A DNA stretch of 64,000 bases. Source: Pseudoflavitalea rhizosphaerae. Lineage in GTDB: Bacteria > Bacteroidota > Bacteroidia > Chitinophagales > Chitinophagaceae. The number at the start of each line of letters is the position of its first letter. The stretch's first letter is position 1. Shown piece by piece: positions 23,357 to 31,682 of the stretch. Below the pieces are notes generated by a model. It did no database searches and was not told where the DNA came from. It was given only the letters and a program-made list of their open reading frames with translations. Location of the stretch: assembly GCF_003991355.1 (NCBI RefSeq), contig NZ_RCSU01000008.1, positions 186,001 through 250,000 on the forward strand, written 5' to 3'. A program made the position numbers and the translations under genes.

Positions 23357-24562
23357 TTATGGTAAAATCCGAACAGTCCTCCCATCTGTTTTGTATTTGA
23401 ATTCCCCTGTCAGGCTTAACATATGCAGTACTTCATCCAGCGAGGCATTGCGGGGAATCATGCCTCTGAAATGCCTGCCCACTTTTCCATTTATATCGAT
23501 GTTCACATCATACCAGCGGCTCACCTGCCTCATTACTTCCGCACCCGGAGTTCCATCAAAATGAAAATAACCGTTCTTCCAGGCTGTAACGGATTCCACG
23601 TCCACTTTTCTAATATTCATCTTAGCGTCTTCCTGTATCCATTGCGCCTGCTCACCGGGTTTAAGCACAGCTATATCCCGGGCAGCGCCAGCAGTGCTCA
23701 CCCGAACACTTCCTTCCACCAGTGTGGTGCGGGTTACGGGCTCATCGTCATAACTGTTCACATTGAAATGAGTACCCAGCACTTCTACCCCCATTTTACC
23801 TGTCTGCACAACAAATGGTCTGGCTGTATTTTTTTCCACTTCAAAGTAAGCTTCGCCGGTAACAGACACCGTTCTTGTTTTACCAGTGAAGGCTGTTGGA
23901 TAACGTATGCTGGAAGCGGCATTCAGCCATACACGGCTGCCATCCGGCAGTTTGATGCGATACTGTCCGCCGTATGGCGTGGAAAGTGTGTTGTATTGCA
24001 CTTCTCCGGTTTGCGACTGTGCGCCGGCTTCGTAACTGAGCTCACCTGCACCTTGCTTCAATACTTTGGTATGGCCTTGTGTGGCGATGGTGCCATCACC
24101 GGCGGAATCCAGAGCAACGATGCTGCCATCGGCCAGGACCAGCATGGCTTTGTTGGTGCCGGGAACAGGATGGACCGTGTCTTTGAAGACTTCCGCCTGC
24201 TGTGGACCATTTACAACATAATTCTCTTTGTCCCAGAACCAGATATTCAGGCTTACCACTGCCAGGGAAACGGCAATGCCCACCAGCCATTTATAGGATG
24301 GCGGCCTTCGGTTCAGTTTCACTACACGCGCGGGTCCCCCGTGTGCCGCCTTTTGCATGATATTACTGAACAAGGCGTCGGCGCTGAGCTGGTCCAGTTT
24401 TCTGTCTGGTGCATATTCCTGTAATTTTTCTTCCAGTAATTGGTGCAGGGTTTGGTCCTGCCGGCCCTGCGCCACCAGTTCAAGAAATTCCCTTCTCTCC
24501 TCTTCCGTACAACCGGCATCGAAATATTTCCTGAAAAGCCAATCGATCCTGTTTGTGTCCAT
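23357..24562 (-). CDS. FecR-family anti-sigma factor (locus 2)
   Basis: An inner-membrane anti-sigma factor for the sigma gene directly upstream. The 401-residue protein has a cytoplasmic part (1-88, 'WLFRKYFDAGCTEEERREFLELV'), one membrane helix (about 90-107, 'WLVGIAVSLAVVSLNIWF'), the FecR domain (about 190-290, 'LSTPYGGQYRIKLPDGSRVWLNAASSIRYP' in two parts), and a DUF4974 domain (about 325-400, 'DGTPGAEVMRQVSRWYDVNI'). Start ATG 24562. The order sigma, FecR, SusC, SusD is the same as in locus 1. Confidence 0.94.
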   Translation of the reverse strand: MDTNRIDWLFRKYFDAGCTEEERREFLELVAQGRQDQTLHQLLEEKLQEYAPDRKLDQLSADALFSNIMQKAAHGGPARVVKLNRRPPSYKWLVGIAVSLAVVSLNIWFWDKENYVVNGPQQAEVFKDTVHPVPGTNKAMLVLADGSIVALDSAGDGTIATQGHTKVLKQGAGELSYEAGAQSQTGEVQYNTLSTPYGGQYRIKLPDGSRVWLNAASSIRYPTAFTGKTRTVSVTGEAYFEVEKNTARPFVVQTGKMGVEVLGTHFNVNSYDDEPVTRTTLVEGSVRVSTAGAARDIAVLKPGEQAQWIQEDAKMNIRKVDVESVTAWKNGYFHFDGTPGAEVMRQVSRWYDVNIDINGKVGRHFRGMIPRNASLDEVLHMLSLTGEFKYKTDGRTVRILP

Positions 24563-24647
24563 TTTTTCTATTTATTAAGAATATAGGGTGGTATCCTGTA
24601 AACAGACAAACAGGAAGAAACAAAGGGGTAGCCTTCAGAAAAATAAA

Positions 24648-25229
24648 TTACAGGAAAAAGAGAAAGAATTCCGGAAGCAGGTTGCCGCTTCGGCTAAGGT
24701 GTTTTTTGATGGACCTGATGGCGGCCATGATATGTTTTTTCACGGTCTCCTGTGAAATATCAAGTGTGTTTGCGATTTCATCATGCTTCATACCTGCATC
24801 CCTGCTCAGCAGGTAGCAGCGCTGTTGTTGCGGCGGAAGCTGAGCAATGGCCTGCTGCAACTGCTTTTCAAGTTCCCTGTATTGAATGGCTTCTTCGATA
24901 GGTTGAAGAGAGTGCGACAGTTTAGAACCGATCTGGCGCAGTAATGCTTCTTCATGCGCTTTTCTTTTTAGGCCATTGAGCACATGGTTACGTGTGAGGC
25001 GAAGCATCCAGGCGCGGATGCTCGCAATCTGGTCCAGGGTTGAACGGGTGGTCCAGATTTTTACGAAGATGTCCTGCACCACGTCTTTGGCAATGATATC
25101 CGATTGGGTAAGATGAAAAGAAAAGGAATAGATGAGGTCCCGGTATTGGTCAAATAGTTGCCGGAAGGCGGTTTCATCGCCTTTTGCAATGCGCAGCAGC
25201 AGTTGGTTATCCTGGTTATAGGTACTCAA
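24648..25229 (-). CDS. ECF RNA polymerase sigma-70 factor (locus 2)
   Basis: An ECF sigma factor of 193 residues with region 2 ('AFRQLFDQYRDLIYSFSF', 'DVVQDIFVKIWTTRSTL') and region 4 ('KHDEIANTLDISQETVKKHI'). Its N-terminus MSTYNQDNQLLLRIAKGDE gives the within-window standard for judging the start of the sigma gene at 5976. The C-terminal end is hydrophobic ('LLPEFFLFFL'). ATG 25229. It should drive the SusC/SusD operon after release from FecR. Confidence 0.95.
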   Translation of the reverse strand: MSTYNQDNQLLLRIAKGDETAFRQLFDQYRDLIYSFSFHLTQSDIIAKDVVQDIFVKIWTTRSTLDQIASIRAWMLRLTRNHVLNGLKRKAHEEALLRQIGSKLSHSLQPIEEAIQYRELEKQLQQAIAQLPPQQQRCYLLSRDAGMKHDEIANTLDISQETVKKHIMAAIRSIKKHLSRSGNLLPEFFLFFL

Positions 25230-25338
25230 TATTCAAATCCGTGGGTCAGACGGAGCGATAAAAATAGGGAAAAGAAACTATCCCGTCACATCCTGGCAGC
25301 AAATGCGCGGGGATGATCATACATAATAGCGCTATAGA

Positions 25339-25554
25339 TCATTGGTTTCGGTATTCCTGGGGAGTGTCTAAAATCATCGCGCTGTCTGATTGTCCTGGTC
25401 CTCTTTGCAAAGGTCCGCCAGGCGGTTGCGGAGGTTCAATAAAAAACAAAACAGCAATGGCTGCGGCAAAGAAAATGCTTAGTGCAATTGTGATGGGGAT
25501 CCAGTCCGTAGGTTTACCCGGTGGCCTTTTTGAAAAGTCTACAATTTCCTGCAT
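25339..25554 (-). CDS. Possible small single-pass membrane protein
   Basis: Not recognised. From ATG 25554 a 71-residue product has a charged N-terminus (MQEIVDFSKRPPGKP), one strong hydrophobic helix (about 20-39, 'PITIALSIFFAAAIAVLFFI') and a Pro/Gly-rich tail ('EPPQPPGGPLQRGPG'). The positive-inside pattern is weakly consistent with an anchored small protein. It lies isolated between the sigma gene and a REP-like element, with no clear promoter. It could be chance. Confidence 0.45.
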   Translation of the reverse strand: MQEIVDFSKRPPGKPTDWIPITIALSIFFAAAIAVLFFIEPPQPPGGPLQRGPGQSDSAMILDTPQEYRNQ

Positions 25555-25724
25555 AAGAAATCATTTACTGGTGAAGTGATTTCATGGGAGGTAAAAGCTT
25601 TTCGTGATGGCAGGATATGAGATGAATAGGACTGAATGCAGAGACTAACCAAATATAAGGAATTGCGGAGAATTGAGCAATGGCATTAGTTCGGGGTGTT
25701 GGAGGTGACTAAAAAGGGCGGAGA

Positions 25725-25838
25725 GTTGGCAGTCGCTCGCCTCTGGCGAGTGACTGCTGTTTCGTCGCCTCCGGCGACGCGATGTTCGCCGGAGGCGAAC
25801 AAATACAGGTCACTCGCCAGAGGCGAGCGACTGCCAAC
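25725..25838 (-). repeat. REP-like nested-hairpin element, family 2, copy B
   Basis: A perfect 30-bp inverted repeat: 25725-25754 (GTTGGCAGTCGCTCGCCTCT, then GGCGAGTGAC) and its exact complement 25809-25838. The centre holds two more hairpins, GTCGCCTCCGGCGAC and TTCGCCGGAGGCGAA. Read on the minus strand the centre matches copy C, so this copy is inverted relative to copies A and C. It lies 11 bases from the stop of the truncated DUF2071 gene. Confidence 0.92.
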
Positions 25839-25849
25839 AGCGTAATTAT

Positions 25850-26104
25850 TTATACAAGCCGTTTCGGGTAAACCTCAACGTTGGAGCCCCGGGCGAAAAA
25901 TACGGAAACCGGCCCCTGGTGGTTAAGTGTACCCATCACACTGGTATTGCGGAACATGAAGCCTACAAGGCTCAGGTAGTGGATACCATTGAACGTATCC
26001 GGCTCCACGCCAAAAGGCAGATAAGGTTTCAGTATTGCCGGATCAACACTGTAATTAATTAGCGCTAAATTCCTCCAGGCGGCGGTTAGGAATGGCTTTG
26101 ACAT
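25850..26104 (-). pseudogene. Truncated DUF2071 (YqjF-like) gene
   Basis: The 84-residue frame begins MSKPFLTAAWRNLALINYSV and continues 'FNGIHYLSLVGFMFRNTSVMG', the well-known N-terminal part of DUF2071 proteins (function unknown, usually about 230-250 residues). After about residue 60 similarity stops and the frame ends at VYPKRLV, 11 bases before a palindromic REP-like element. The missing two thirds are not found further on, so this looks like a remnant left by a deletion or insertion at the element. Its start overlaps the end of the NDH-2 gene by 50 bases. It may still be translated. Confidence 0.7.
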
Positions 26105-27380
26105 GGGCTGTCCTTTTCGGTGGTTTGGTATTATTGAATAAGAGTCTCAGGCTTTGGTCGTAAGTGAAGTAACTATACAACCAGTTCAAAAATACGAACA
26201 ACCTGTTCTTCACACCCAGGATCAGCATCAGGTGCAATCCCATCCAAACCATCCAGGCAGGAAATCCCTTCATGTGCAGTTTGGGACGGGGAATATCCAC
26301 CACCGCCAGGTTACGGCCAACAGTTGCCATGGAGCCTTTATCGTAATAACTGAAGCTTTTGATATGTTTTGCGCTGCTCTTGCTTTCTATGCGAATCAGG
26401 TTGGCTGCCAATTGATCGGCTTGCTGAATAGCCACTGCGGCCACTTGAGGATGACCGTTAGGATACCCGGGCAGTTCCATGCTGGCGATATCGCCGATCG
26501 CATATACGTTAGCGGTATCCAGCACTTTGTTGAAACTGTCCACTTTCACCCTGTTACCTCTCGCGATCAGCTCAGGCCTGATACCGGCAGGCAGGTTACC
26601 CTTGATACCAGCGGCCCAGATCACCAGTTTGGAACGGATCACGGAACCATTTTTCAACAGCACGGTTTCTCCGTCATAATCCTGAACGGCTGTGCCGGTC
26701 ATAACGGTAACGCCCAGCTTTTCCAGGTATTTGCGTGAATCATCGGATGATCTCTCACTCATGGCAGCCAGCGTACGGGGAGAGCCTTCCAGGAGATAGA
26801 TCTTCATGTTGGTGAAGTCGATCTCCGGAAAATCCCTGGGCAACACATACCTTTTCAATTCAGCCAGTGCGCCGCTGAGCTCCACTCCTGTTGGGCCACC
26901 ACCTACTACAACCAGGGTGAGCAACTGCTCCATCTCCTCAGGTGTAGTAGCCTGCAGGGCATCTTCAAAATGCTGGATCAGGGTATGACGCAGCTGAAGC
27001 GCTTCGATAGTGCTTTTCATCGGGAATGCATGTTCTTCCAGGGCTTTGTTGCCGAAGAAATTAGTACCCGCGCCGGTGGCCAGCACCAGTACATCATATT
27101 CCATATCTCCGATAGAAGTGCGGACCAGGTTCTGACCGGACACTACTTCCTTGAGTTCACCCAAACGGATGCGTACATTCTTTGATTTGTGGAATACTTT
27201 ACGAAGGGGGAAAGAAATATTACTGGCATCGAGCCCTGCGGTAGCTACCTGGTAGAACAAAGGCTGAAACTGGTGATAATTGAATCTGTCTAACAGGGTT
27301 ACTTCAAATCCGGGCTTGTTGTTCAGTTTCCGGGCTAACCGGAGGCCGCCGAAGCCACCTCCTACTATCACAACTTTCAT
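26055..27380 (-). CDS. ndh: Type II NADH dehydrogenase (NDH-2), NAD(P)/FAD-dependent oxidoreductase
   Basis: A single-subunit, non-proton-pumping NADH:quinone oxidoreductase on the inner face of the membrane. The 441-residue protein has an N-terminal FAD-binding Rossmann motif ('VVIVGGGFGGLRLARKL', residues 3-19), the active-site region 'NYHQFQPLFYQVATAGLD', an NAD-binding motif ('VVVGGGPTGVELSGALAEL', about 157-175), the flavin loop 'VYAIGDIA', and a C-terminal hydrophobic/amphipathic part ('GFPAWMVWMGLHLMLILGV') for membrane binding. Length is typical. ATG 27380. It may be cotranscribed with the DUF2071 remnant. Confidence 0.92.
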   Translation of the reverse strand: MKVVIVGGGFGGLRLARKLNNKPGFEVTLLDRFNYHQFQPLFYQVATAGLDASNISFPLRKVFHKSKNVRIRLGELKEVVSGQNLVRTSIGDMEYDVLVLATGAGTNFFGNKALEEHAFPMKSTIEALQLRHTLIQHFEDALQATTPEEMEQLLTLVVVGGGPTGVELSGALAELKRYVLPRDFPEIDFTNMKIYLLEGSPRTLAAMSERSSDDSRKYLEKLGVTVMTGTAVQDYDGETVLLKNGSVIRSKLVIWAAGIKGNLPAGIRPELIARGNRVKVDSFNKVLDTANVYAIGDIASMELPGYPNGHPQVAAVAIQQADQLAANLIRIESKSSAKHIKSFSYYDKGSMATVGRNLAVVDIPRPKLHMKGFPAWMVWMGLHLMLILGVKNRLFVFLNWLYSYFTYDQSLRLLFNNTKPPKRTAHVKAIPNRRLEEFSAN

Positions 27381-27493
27381 AAGGGATGCTTTAAATGCGG
27401 TGTAAAGTTACATATTTTTCAATATATTTTGAAAGTTGGAAAGTATTTGGATGTTTTTTATCATTTGTTTAACCAGGAAGATGCAGGGTGCTG

Positions 27494-27597
27494 CAGTCGC
27501 TCGCCTCTGGCGAGTGACCTGTATTGGTTCGCCTCCGGCGAACACTGCGTCGCCGGAGGCGACAAAATAGAAGTCACTCGCCGGAGGCGAGCGACTG
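27494..27597 (+). repeat. REP-like nested-hairpin element, family 2, copy C
   Basis: Arms 27494-27518 and 27573-27597 are complementary with one mismatch (CTCTGG against CCGGAG). Inside are hairpins TTCGCCTCCGGCGAA and GTCGCCGGAGGCGAC. It lies between the 3' end of the TPR membrane gene and the 5' end of ndh, so may influence either mRNA. Confidence 0.92.
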
Positions 27598-27598
27598 G

Positions 27599-27658
27599 CC
27601 ACATGCTGTAATTCCGGGCCACATGCTGTAATTCCGGGCTACATACTGTAATTATTTA
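27599..27658 (+). repeat. Three tandem 20-bp repeats
   Basis: Unit CCACATGCTGTAATTCCGGG occurs twice exactly (27599-27618, 27619-27638) and a third, diverged unit (27639-27658) runs into the stop codon of the TPR gene. It abuts copy C of the REP-like family. Confidence 0.85.
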
Positions 27659-28915
27659 TCTGCGGGTAAACGCCGCTACCCAGGTAAATGCGATCACCGC
27701 AATAACATATACCCAGAACAGGTTCATGGTGATAAGACCGGTAATAGTCAGCCCGATAAAAAACAGTCCTGCCAGGATCAGCCCCATCGCATATAGTTGC
27801 CCGATAGTATTGTTGCGGAGGCGTAACGGAAGTTCGAGAACGCTCAATGGCAATGCCAGCGTAAGCGCAATCACACCTGCAATGAAATACACGGATTCAT
27901 CACTGGTCTGTGTAGCCAGGTGGTAGATCAGAAGCCCGATCCCAGACAACAAAGCTGAAGTGGTGAGCACTGCTCCCCATTTTTCACTGCCGGTGAGCGC
28001 ATGCTTTCCGTCTTTATGGAAAAATAGAAAAATATTCGCCAGTGGATTGATGAACCAGGAAGCCAGCGCAACCAGGATGTACAGGCCCACGATGATCTTC
28101 CCAAAAGTTGCGATAGCCGGCGAAGCATGTGTAGACAGCATATCAATGGCCCTTATGCCCAGGTAGATGCCAATAGGGATGGCCCATTTGGCGTGCCTGC
28201 TCTTGTTGTTGATCCAGAAACTGTATTGAAGCAACCATTTATAAGGAGGGATATTCGCTTTGAGGGATTGTTTCAACCCCGCCCTGGCAGCTTCTGCATT
28301 GGGATTGAGACGAAGTGCTTCGCGGAAATGCACGGTCGCTTCTTTTTGTTTTCCTTTTTCCAGCAGGTTCCAGCCTACGGTGATATGCGTGTAATAATTC
28401 TCCGGGTCCTGGTCCAGTACGGTCCGCATCGTATCGATGCTTTCATCGGTGCGGTCCAGTTTATTGAGTGCTGTGGCGCGTGCATTCAGACAGCTGATAT
28501 TTTCGGGATCGATGCTCAGTCCATCATTCGCTTTTTCCAGTGCATCGGTGAACATATTCTTCTCCAGAAACAGCAATGCCCAGAGTCCGAAGTAATCGGG
28601 CTGGTACGGATGCAGCTCGATGGCCTTGCGGATATTCAATTGTGCATAAGCGTTATTGTCAACACTGTAATATCCGAATGCCAGCAGGTAATAGTAATAG
28701 CTTTCGGTGGGCTCCAGGCTGATGGCGCGCTGAGCCAGTTCCATTCCCTCCTTATATTTTTTCTGATCAAACCGGGCGCGGGCCATGAGTGAAAGGGCAT
28801 GATCATTATTGGGATCGGCCTGCAGAACTTCACTGAGCTGCCTGATGGCGTCTTCCGATCTTCCCTGTGAGAGCAGCAGATGGGCTCTTTGTATCAAAAC
28901 GATAGTGTCCGCCAT
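27656..28915 (-). CDS. TPR-repeat integral membrane protein
   Basis: A 419-residue protein with an N-terminal series of about six TPR repeats (1-215, e.g. 'LLSQGRSEDAIRQLSEVLQADPNND', shown in part as 'SEDAIRQLSEVLQADP') and a C-terminal membrane domain of five or six helices (about 245-415, 'KIIVGLYILVALASWFI', 'FIAGVIALTLALPLSV'). TPRs are protein-docking modules, here on the cytoplasmic side since there is no signal peptide. The start ATG 28915 is two bases after the stop of the TPR-AAA ATPase gene, so the two are translationally linked and likely form one complex. No specific role is known. Confidence 0.8.
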   Translation of the reverse strand: MADTIVLIQRAHLLLSQGRSEDAIRQLSEVLQADPNNDHALSLMARARFDQKKYKEGMELAQRAISLEPTESYYYYLLAFGYYSVDNNAYAQLNIRKAIELHPYQPDYFGLWALLFLEKNMFTDALEKANDGLSIDPENISCLNARATALNKLDRTDESIDTMRTVLDQDPENYYTHITVGWNLLEKGKQKEATVHFREALRLNPNAEAARAGLKQSLKANIPPYKWLLQYSFWINNKSRHAKWAIPIGIYLGIRAIDMLSTHASPAIATFGKIIVGLYILVALASWFINPLANIFLFFHKDGKHALTGSEKWGAVLTTSALLSGIGLLIYHLATQTSDESVYFIAGVIALTLALPLSVLELPLRLRNNTIGQLYAMGLILAGLFFIGLTITGLITMNLFWVYVIAVIAFTWVAAFTRR

Positions 28916-28917
28916 GC

Positions 28918-30252
28918 TTACTTTTTGATCTTGAGAAATTTCAGGATATCATCATAGAGGCCGGACTCGTTCGCATAGAGTGCGTAATTGCGTGCAGACG
29001 CAAACCATTCCAGGGTTGTGGCGCGATGTGTTTTCACCCCTTTCAGCAGATCTTTGGTGCCGATAGGCTGTAATACGCCACTGCTGAGGGATTCACGGAG
29101 TTTATCTTCAATGGCGATATCGATCACGGCCTGCAGGTCAGCGCCGGAATAATCGTTCGTTTCCTTCGCTATCTTCTTCACATCCACCTCCTGCACTGGT
29201 TTGTTCTGTAACATACTTTCCAGGATCTCTTCCCGCGCTTTTTCATCCGGTGGCTCCACAAAGATCACGCGGTCGAAGCGGCCGGGGCGGCGGAAGGCCG
29301 GGTCCACGCTCCAGGGAGCATTGGTGGCGGCCAGGATCAGTACACCTTCATTGCTGCTGTTCACGCCATCCATTTCCGAAAGGAACTGGTTGATCACATG
29401 ACGCATGGCGGACTGCTTCATATCATTGCGGCTGGCGCCCATGGCATCCACTTCGTCGAAGAATAGCACACAGGGCGCATTCTTGCGGGCCAGTTCAAAA
29501 ATGGCGTGCAGGTTCTTTTCACTGTTACCGATCCACATGTCGAGAATATCATGCAAACCAATGCTTATGAATTTCGCATCTATCTCCCCCGCCGTGGCTT
29601 TGGCAATGAAGGTTTTGCCGCAACCGGGAGGACCATACAATAAGATCCCGCCACCTGTTTTCTTGCCGAATGCCTTGTAGAGCTCCGGGTTCTTCAGAGG
29701 CTGGATGATCTTGATGGCGATCTCGTCCTTGATGCGCTTCATTCCGCCTACATCGGAGAATTTTACATCGGGTTTCTGCAGGAAGTATTTACTGTCTGAA
29801 CCGGTTCGTGCATAATCTTCCTCCTCTTCTTCTTCGAAATCGGAATTACTACCGTGGCCGGACATACGCAGCATCTGATCGATCTCCTCATCCCTGAATT
29901 CAGGATGCAGGGCAATCACTTTCTGGTATACTTCCACTGCCTGTGCGCGGGAGTTTTCTTTCAAAAGGCATTTCACGTAGAGCACCATGGCGGGAACAGG
30001 CATACTATCCTGTATCTCTTCATAGATGATGAGCGCTGTTGAATATTTGTGCTGATGGAAGGAAGCCTCGGCCAGGCCGAGCTTCGCTTTGAGATTTCCG
30101 TAACTTCTTGCCAGCACTTCGCTGAACTGGGAAGATGCCTCTGCATACATTTTTGCTTTCAGCATCACTTCCGCCAGGTGAAGACGCAGGGGTACATTCT
30201 CAGGAGATAATTCTACTGCTTCTTTTAACTGTCTGATGGTTTCGTTGTCCAT
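28918..30252 (-). CDS. TPR-containing AAA+ ATPase (classical AAA clade)
   Basis: A cytosolic AAA ATPase of 444 residues with an N-terminal TPR region (about 5-125), an acidic linker (139-146, seven Asp/Glu), and one AAA module. Walker A is GPPGCGKT (207-214), Walker B VLFFDE (262-267), sensor 1 AATN (308-311) and the arginine-finger region RRPGR (321-325); the lid follows with 'NDYSGADLQAVIDIAI'. The family remodels protein complexes, like Vps4/spastin/FtsH-type modules, but this one has no protease domain. It is coupled to the TPR membrane protein downstream and 10 bases after serA. The target is unknown. Confidence 0.85.
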   Translation of the reverse strand: MDNETIRQLKEAVELSPENVPLRLHLAEVMLKAKMYAEASSQFSEVLARSYGNLKAKLGLAEASFHQHKYSTALIIYEEIQDSMPVPAMVLYVKCLLKENSRAQAVEVYQKVIALHPEFRDEEIDQMLRMSGHGSNSDFEEEEEEDYARTGSDSKYFLQKPDVKFSDVGGMKRIKDEIAIKIIQPLKNPELYKAFGKKTGGGILLYGPPGCGKTFIAKATAGEIDAKFISIGLHDILDMWIGNSEKNLHAIFELARKNAPCVLFFDEVDAMGASRNDMKQSAMRHVINQFLSEMDGVNSSNEGVLILAATNAPWSVDPAFRRPGRFDRVIFVEPPDEKAREEILESMLQNKPVQEVDVKKIAKETNDYSGADLQAVIDIAIEDKLRESLSSGVLQPIGTKDLLKGVKTHRATTLEWFASARNYALYANESGLYDDILKFLKIKK

Positions 30253-30261
30253 GAGTATGCT

Positions 30262-31500
30262 TTAGTACAACAGCCTCACCTTGATCGTTTCCTTCACATC
30301 TTTCAATAACTGGAAGGCTGTATTGGATATTTTTCTGTCTACATCCAGCACCACATACCCGATCTCGTCGTTCGTTTTGAGGTATTGGCCCAGGATGTTG
30401 ATATTGTTCTTACTTAATGTTGTATTGATCTCACTCAGTACACCGGGCACGTTGCGGTGCACGTGCAGGATGCGGTGTGTGCCTTCCTGCGGAGGCAGGC
30501 TGAGGGATGGTACTGTATGGGAACCAATGGTAACGCCCATTTCAAGGAATTGGAAAAGCTTGTTGCTCACATCGTCCCCGATATTCATTTGTGCTTCCTC
30601 GGTTGAACCGCCGATATGGGGTGTGAGGATAACGTTTGGCAGGCCCATGAGTGGTGATGTGAATTTATCGCCATTCTTTTCAGGCTCCCAGGGGAAAACG
30701 TCGATGGCAGCGCCGCCAACCTGGCCTTCTTTGATAGCAGATGCCAGGGCATCCAGGTCAACCACTTCTCCCCTTGCATAATTAAGGAGGATCGCTCCTT
30801 TCTTCAAATGCTTGAGGGTGGATTTATTGATCATGTTCCTGGTTGAATCGTTATCGGGAACATGCAAGGTTACAATATCCGCCTGATTCAAAACATCCTT
30901 TAACGTTCTTTTGGCAACGGCATTGCCAAGGGGGAGCCTGGTTACTGCATCGTAGAAGATCACTTTCATGCCGAGCGCTTCCGCCAGTACACTCACCTGC
31001 GATCCGATATTTCCATATCCGATGATGCCCAGCGTTTTTCCACGGAGCTCGAAACTGCCTTTGGCGTCTTTATTCCAGATGCCTTCATGGGCAGCCTTAT
31101 TCTTGTCCGGAATGCGGCGGATCAGCATAACAGACAAACCTATCACCAATTCAGCCACGGAACGGGTGTTGGAATAAGGAGCATTGAATACAACTACACC
31201 ATGTTCTGTAGCGGATTGCAGGTTAACCTGGTTCACGCCGATACAGAAACAACCGATGGCCTGGAGCTTTTTTGCGGCATCCAGTACAGCCGGTGTGATC
31301 TGTGACTTGGACCGGATCCCGAGCAGGTGCACGTCTTTCACTGCCTTGATCAGTTCTTCTTCCGAAAGGGCGCCGCTGAGTTTCTTCACGGAGGCGTATC
31401 CGGCTTCAGTGAAGTGTTTGACGGCTTTGTCGCTGATATTCTCCAGGAACAGGATGTTCACTTTTTCCTTGGGGTAGCTTGTATTTTTTTTGTCAGTCAT
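30262..31500 (-). CDS. serA: D-3-phosphoglycerate dehydrogenase
   Basis: It catalyses the first step of serine synthesis, oxidising 3-phosphoglycerate with NAD+. The 412-residue enzyme has the NAD-binding motif 'GIIGYGNIGSQVSVLAEALG' (about 158-177), the substrate/active-site segments 'NYARGEVVD' and 'TPHIGGSTEEAQMNIG' with the catalytic His, and a C-terminal ACT domain (about 340-412, 'HRNVPGVLSEINTTLSKNNI') that normally senses serine. This is the E. coli-like form with one ACT domain. ATG 31500 (MTDKKNTSYPKEKVNILFLE). It begins a run of tightly spaced genes with the TPR-AAA pair, which need not be related in function. Confidence 0.95.
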   Translation of the reverse strand: MTDKKNTSYPKEKVNILFLENISDKAVKHFTEAGYASVKKLSGALSEEELIKAVKDVHLLGIRSKSQITPAVLDAAKKLQAIGCFCIGVNQVNLQSATEHGVVVFNAPYSNTRSVAELVIGLSVMLIRRIPDKNKAAHEGIWNKDAKGSFELRGKTLGIIGYGNIGSQVSVLAEALGMKVIFYDAVTRLPLGNAVAKRTLKDVLNQADIVTLHVPDNDSTRNMINKSTLKHLKKGAILLNYARGEVVDLDALASAIKEGQVGGAAIDVFPWEPEKNGDKFTSPLMGLPNVILTPHIGGSTEEAQMNIGDDVSNKLFQFLEMGVTIGSHTVPSLSLPPQEGTHRILHVHRNVPGVLSEINTTLSKNNINILGQYLKTNDEIGYVVLDVDRKISNTAFQLLKDVKETIKVRLLY

Positions 31501-31641
31501 ATATAATTGGCTTCTCTTTTGCGTTAATGCCTATGGCACATGAGGAAAAACAAATGAGTTTTGGTTCAGGTTTGCAAAGATGTCCCTTAAATTTGAAACG
31601 GAAAAAACGGATTGCATAACTGAACGATTGTTCGTTTGTTG

Positions 31642-31649
31642 TACTTTTG
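31642..31649 (+). promoter_or_regulatory. -7 promoter box of the serine hydrolase gene
   Basis: TACTTTTG fits TAnnTTTG. It overlaps the first possible TTG start (31647), which therefore should not be translated, and supports the TTG at 31683 as the start. Confidence 0.55.
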
Positions 31650-31682
31650 CCGCTCAATAACCTATTCAAAACAGACACCCTT

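Noticed and set aside
23423-24424. Plus-strand open frame of 333 codons
   Set aside because: Antisense shadow of the FecR gene, caused by codon bias.
25725-27597. CRISPR array from regularly repeated GTCGCC/TTCGCC words
   Set aside because: There are few units, no unique spacers of equal length, and each unit is a hairpin within a larger palindrome; no cas genes.
27408-27611. Two opposite open frames with similar Ser/Arg/Gly-rich peptides
   Set aside because: Both are read-throughs of the palindromic copy C; the palindrome makes both strands look alike.
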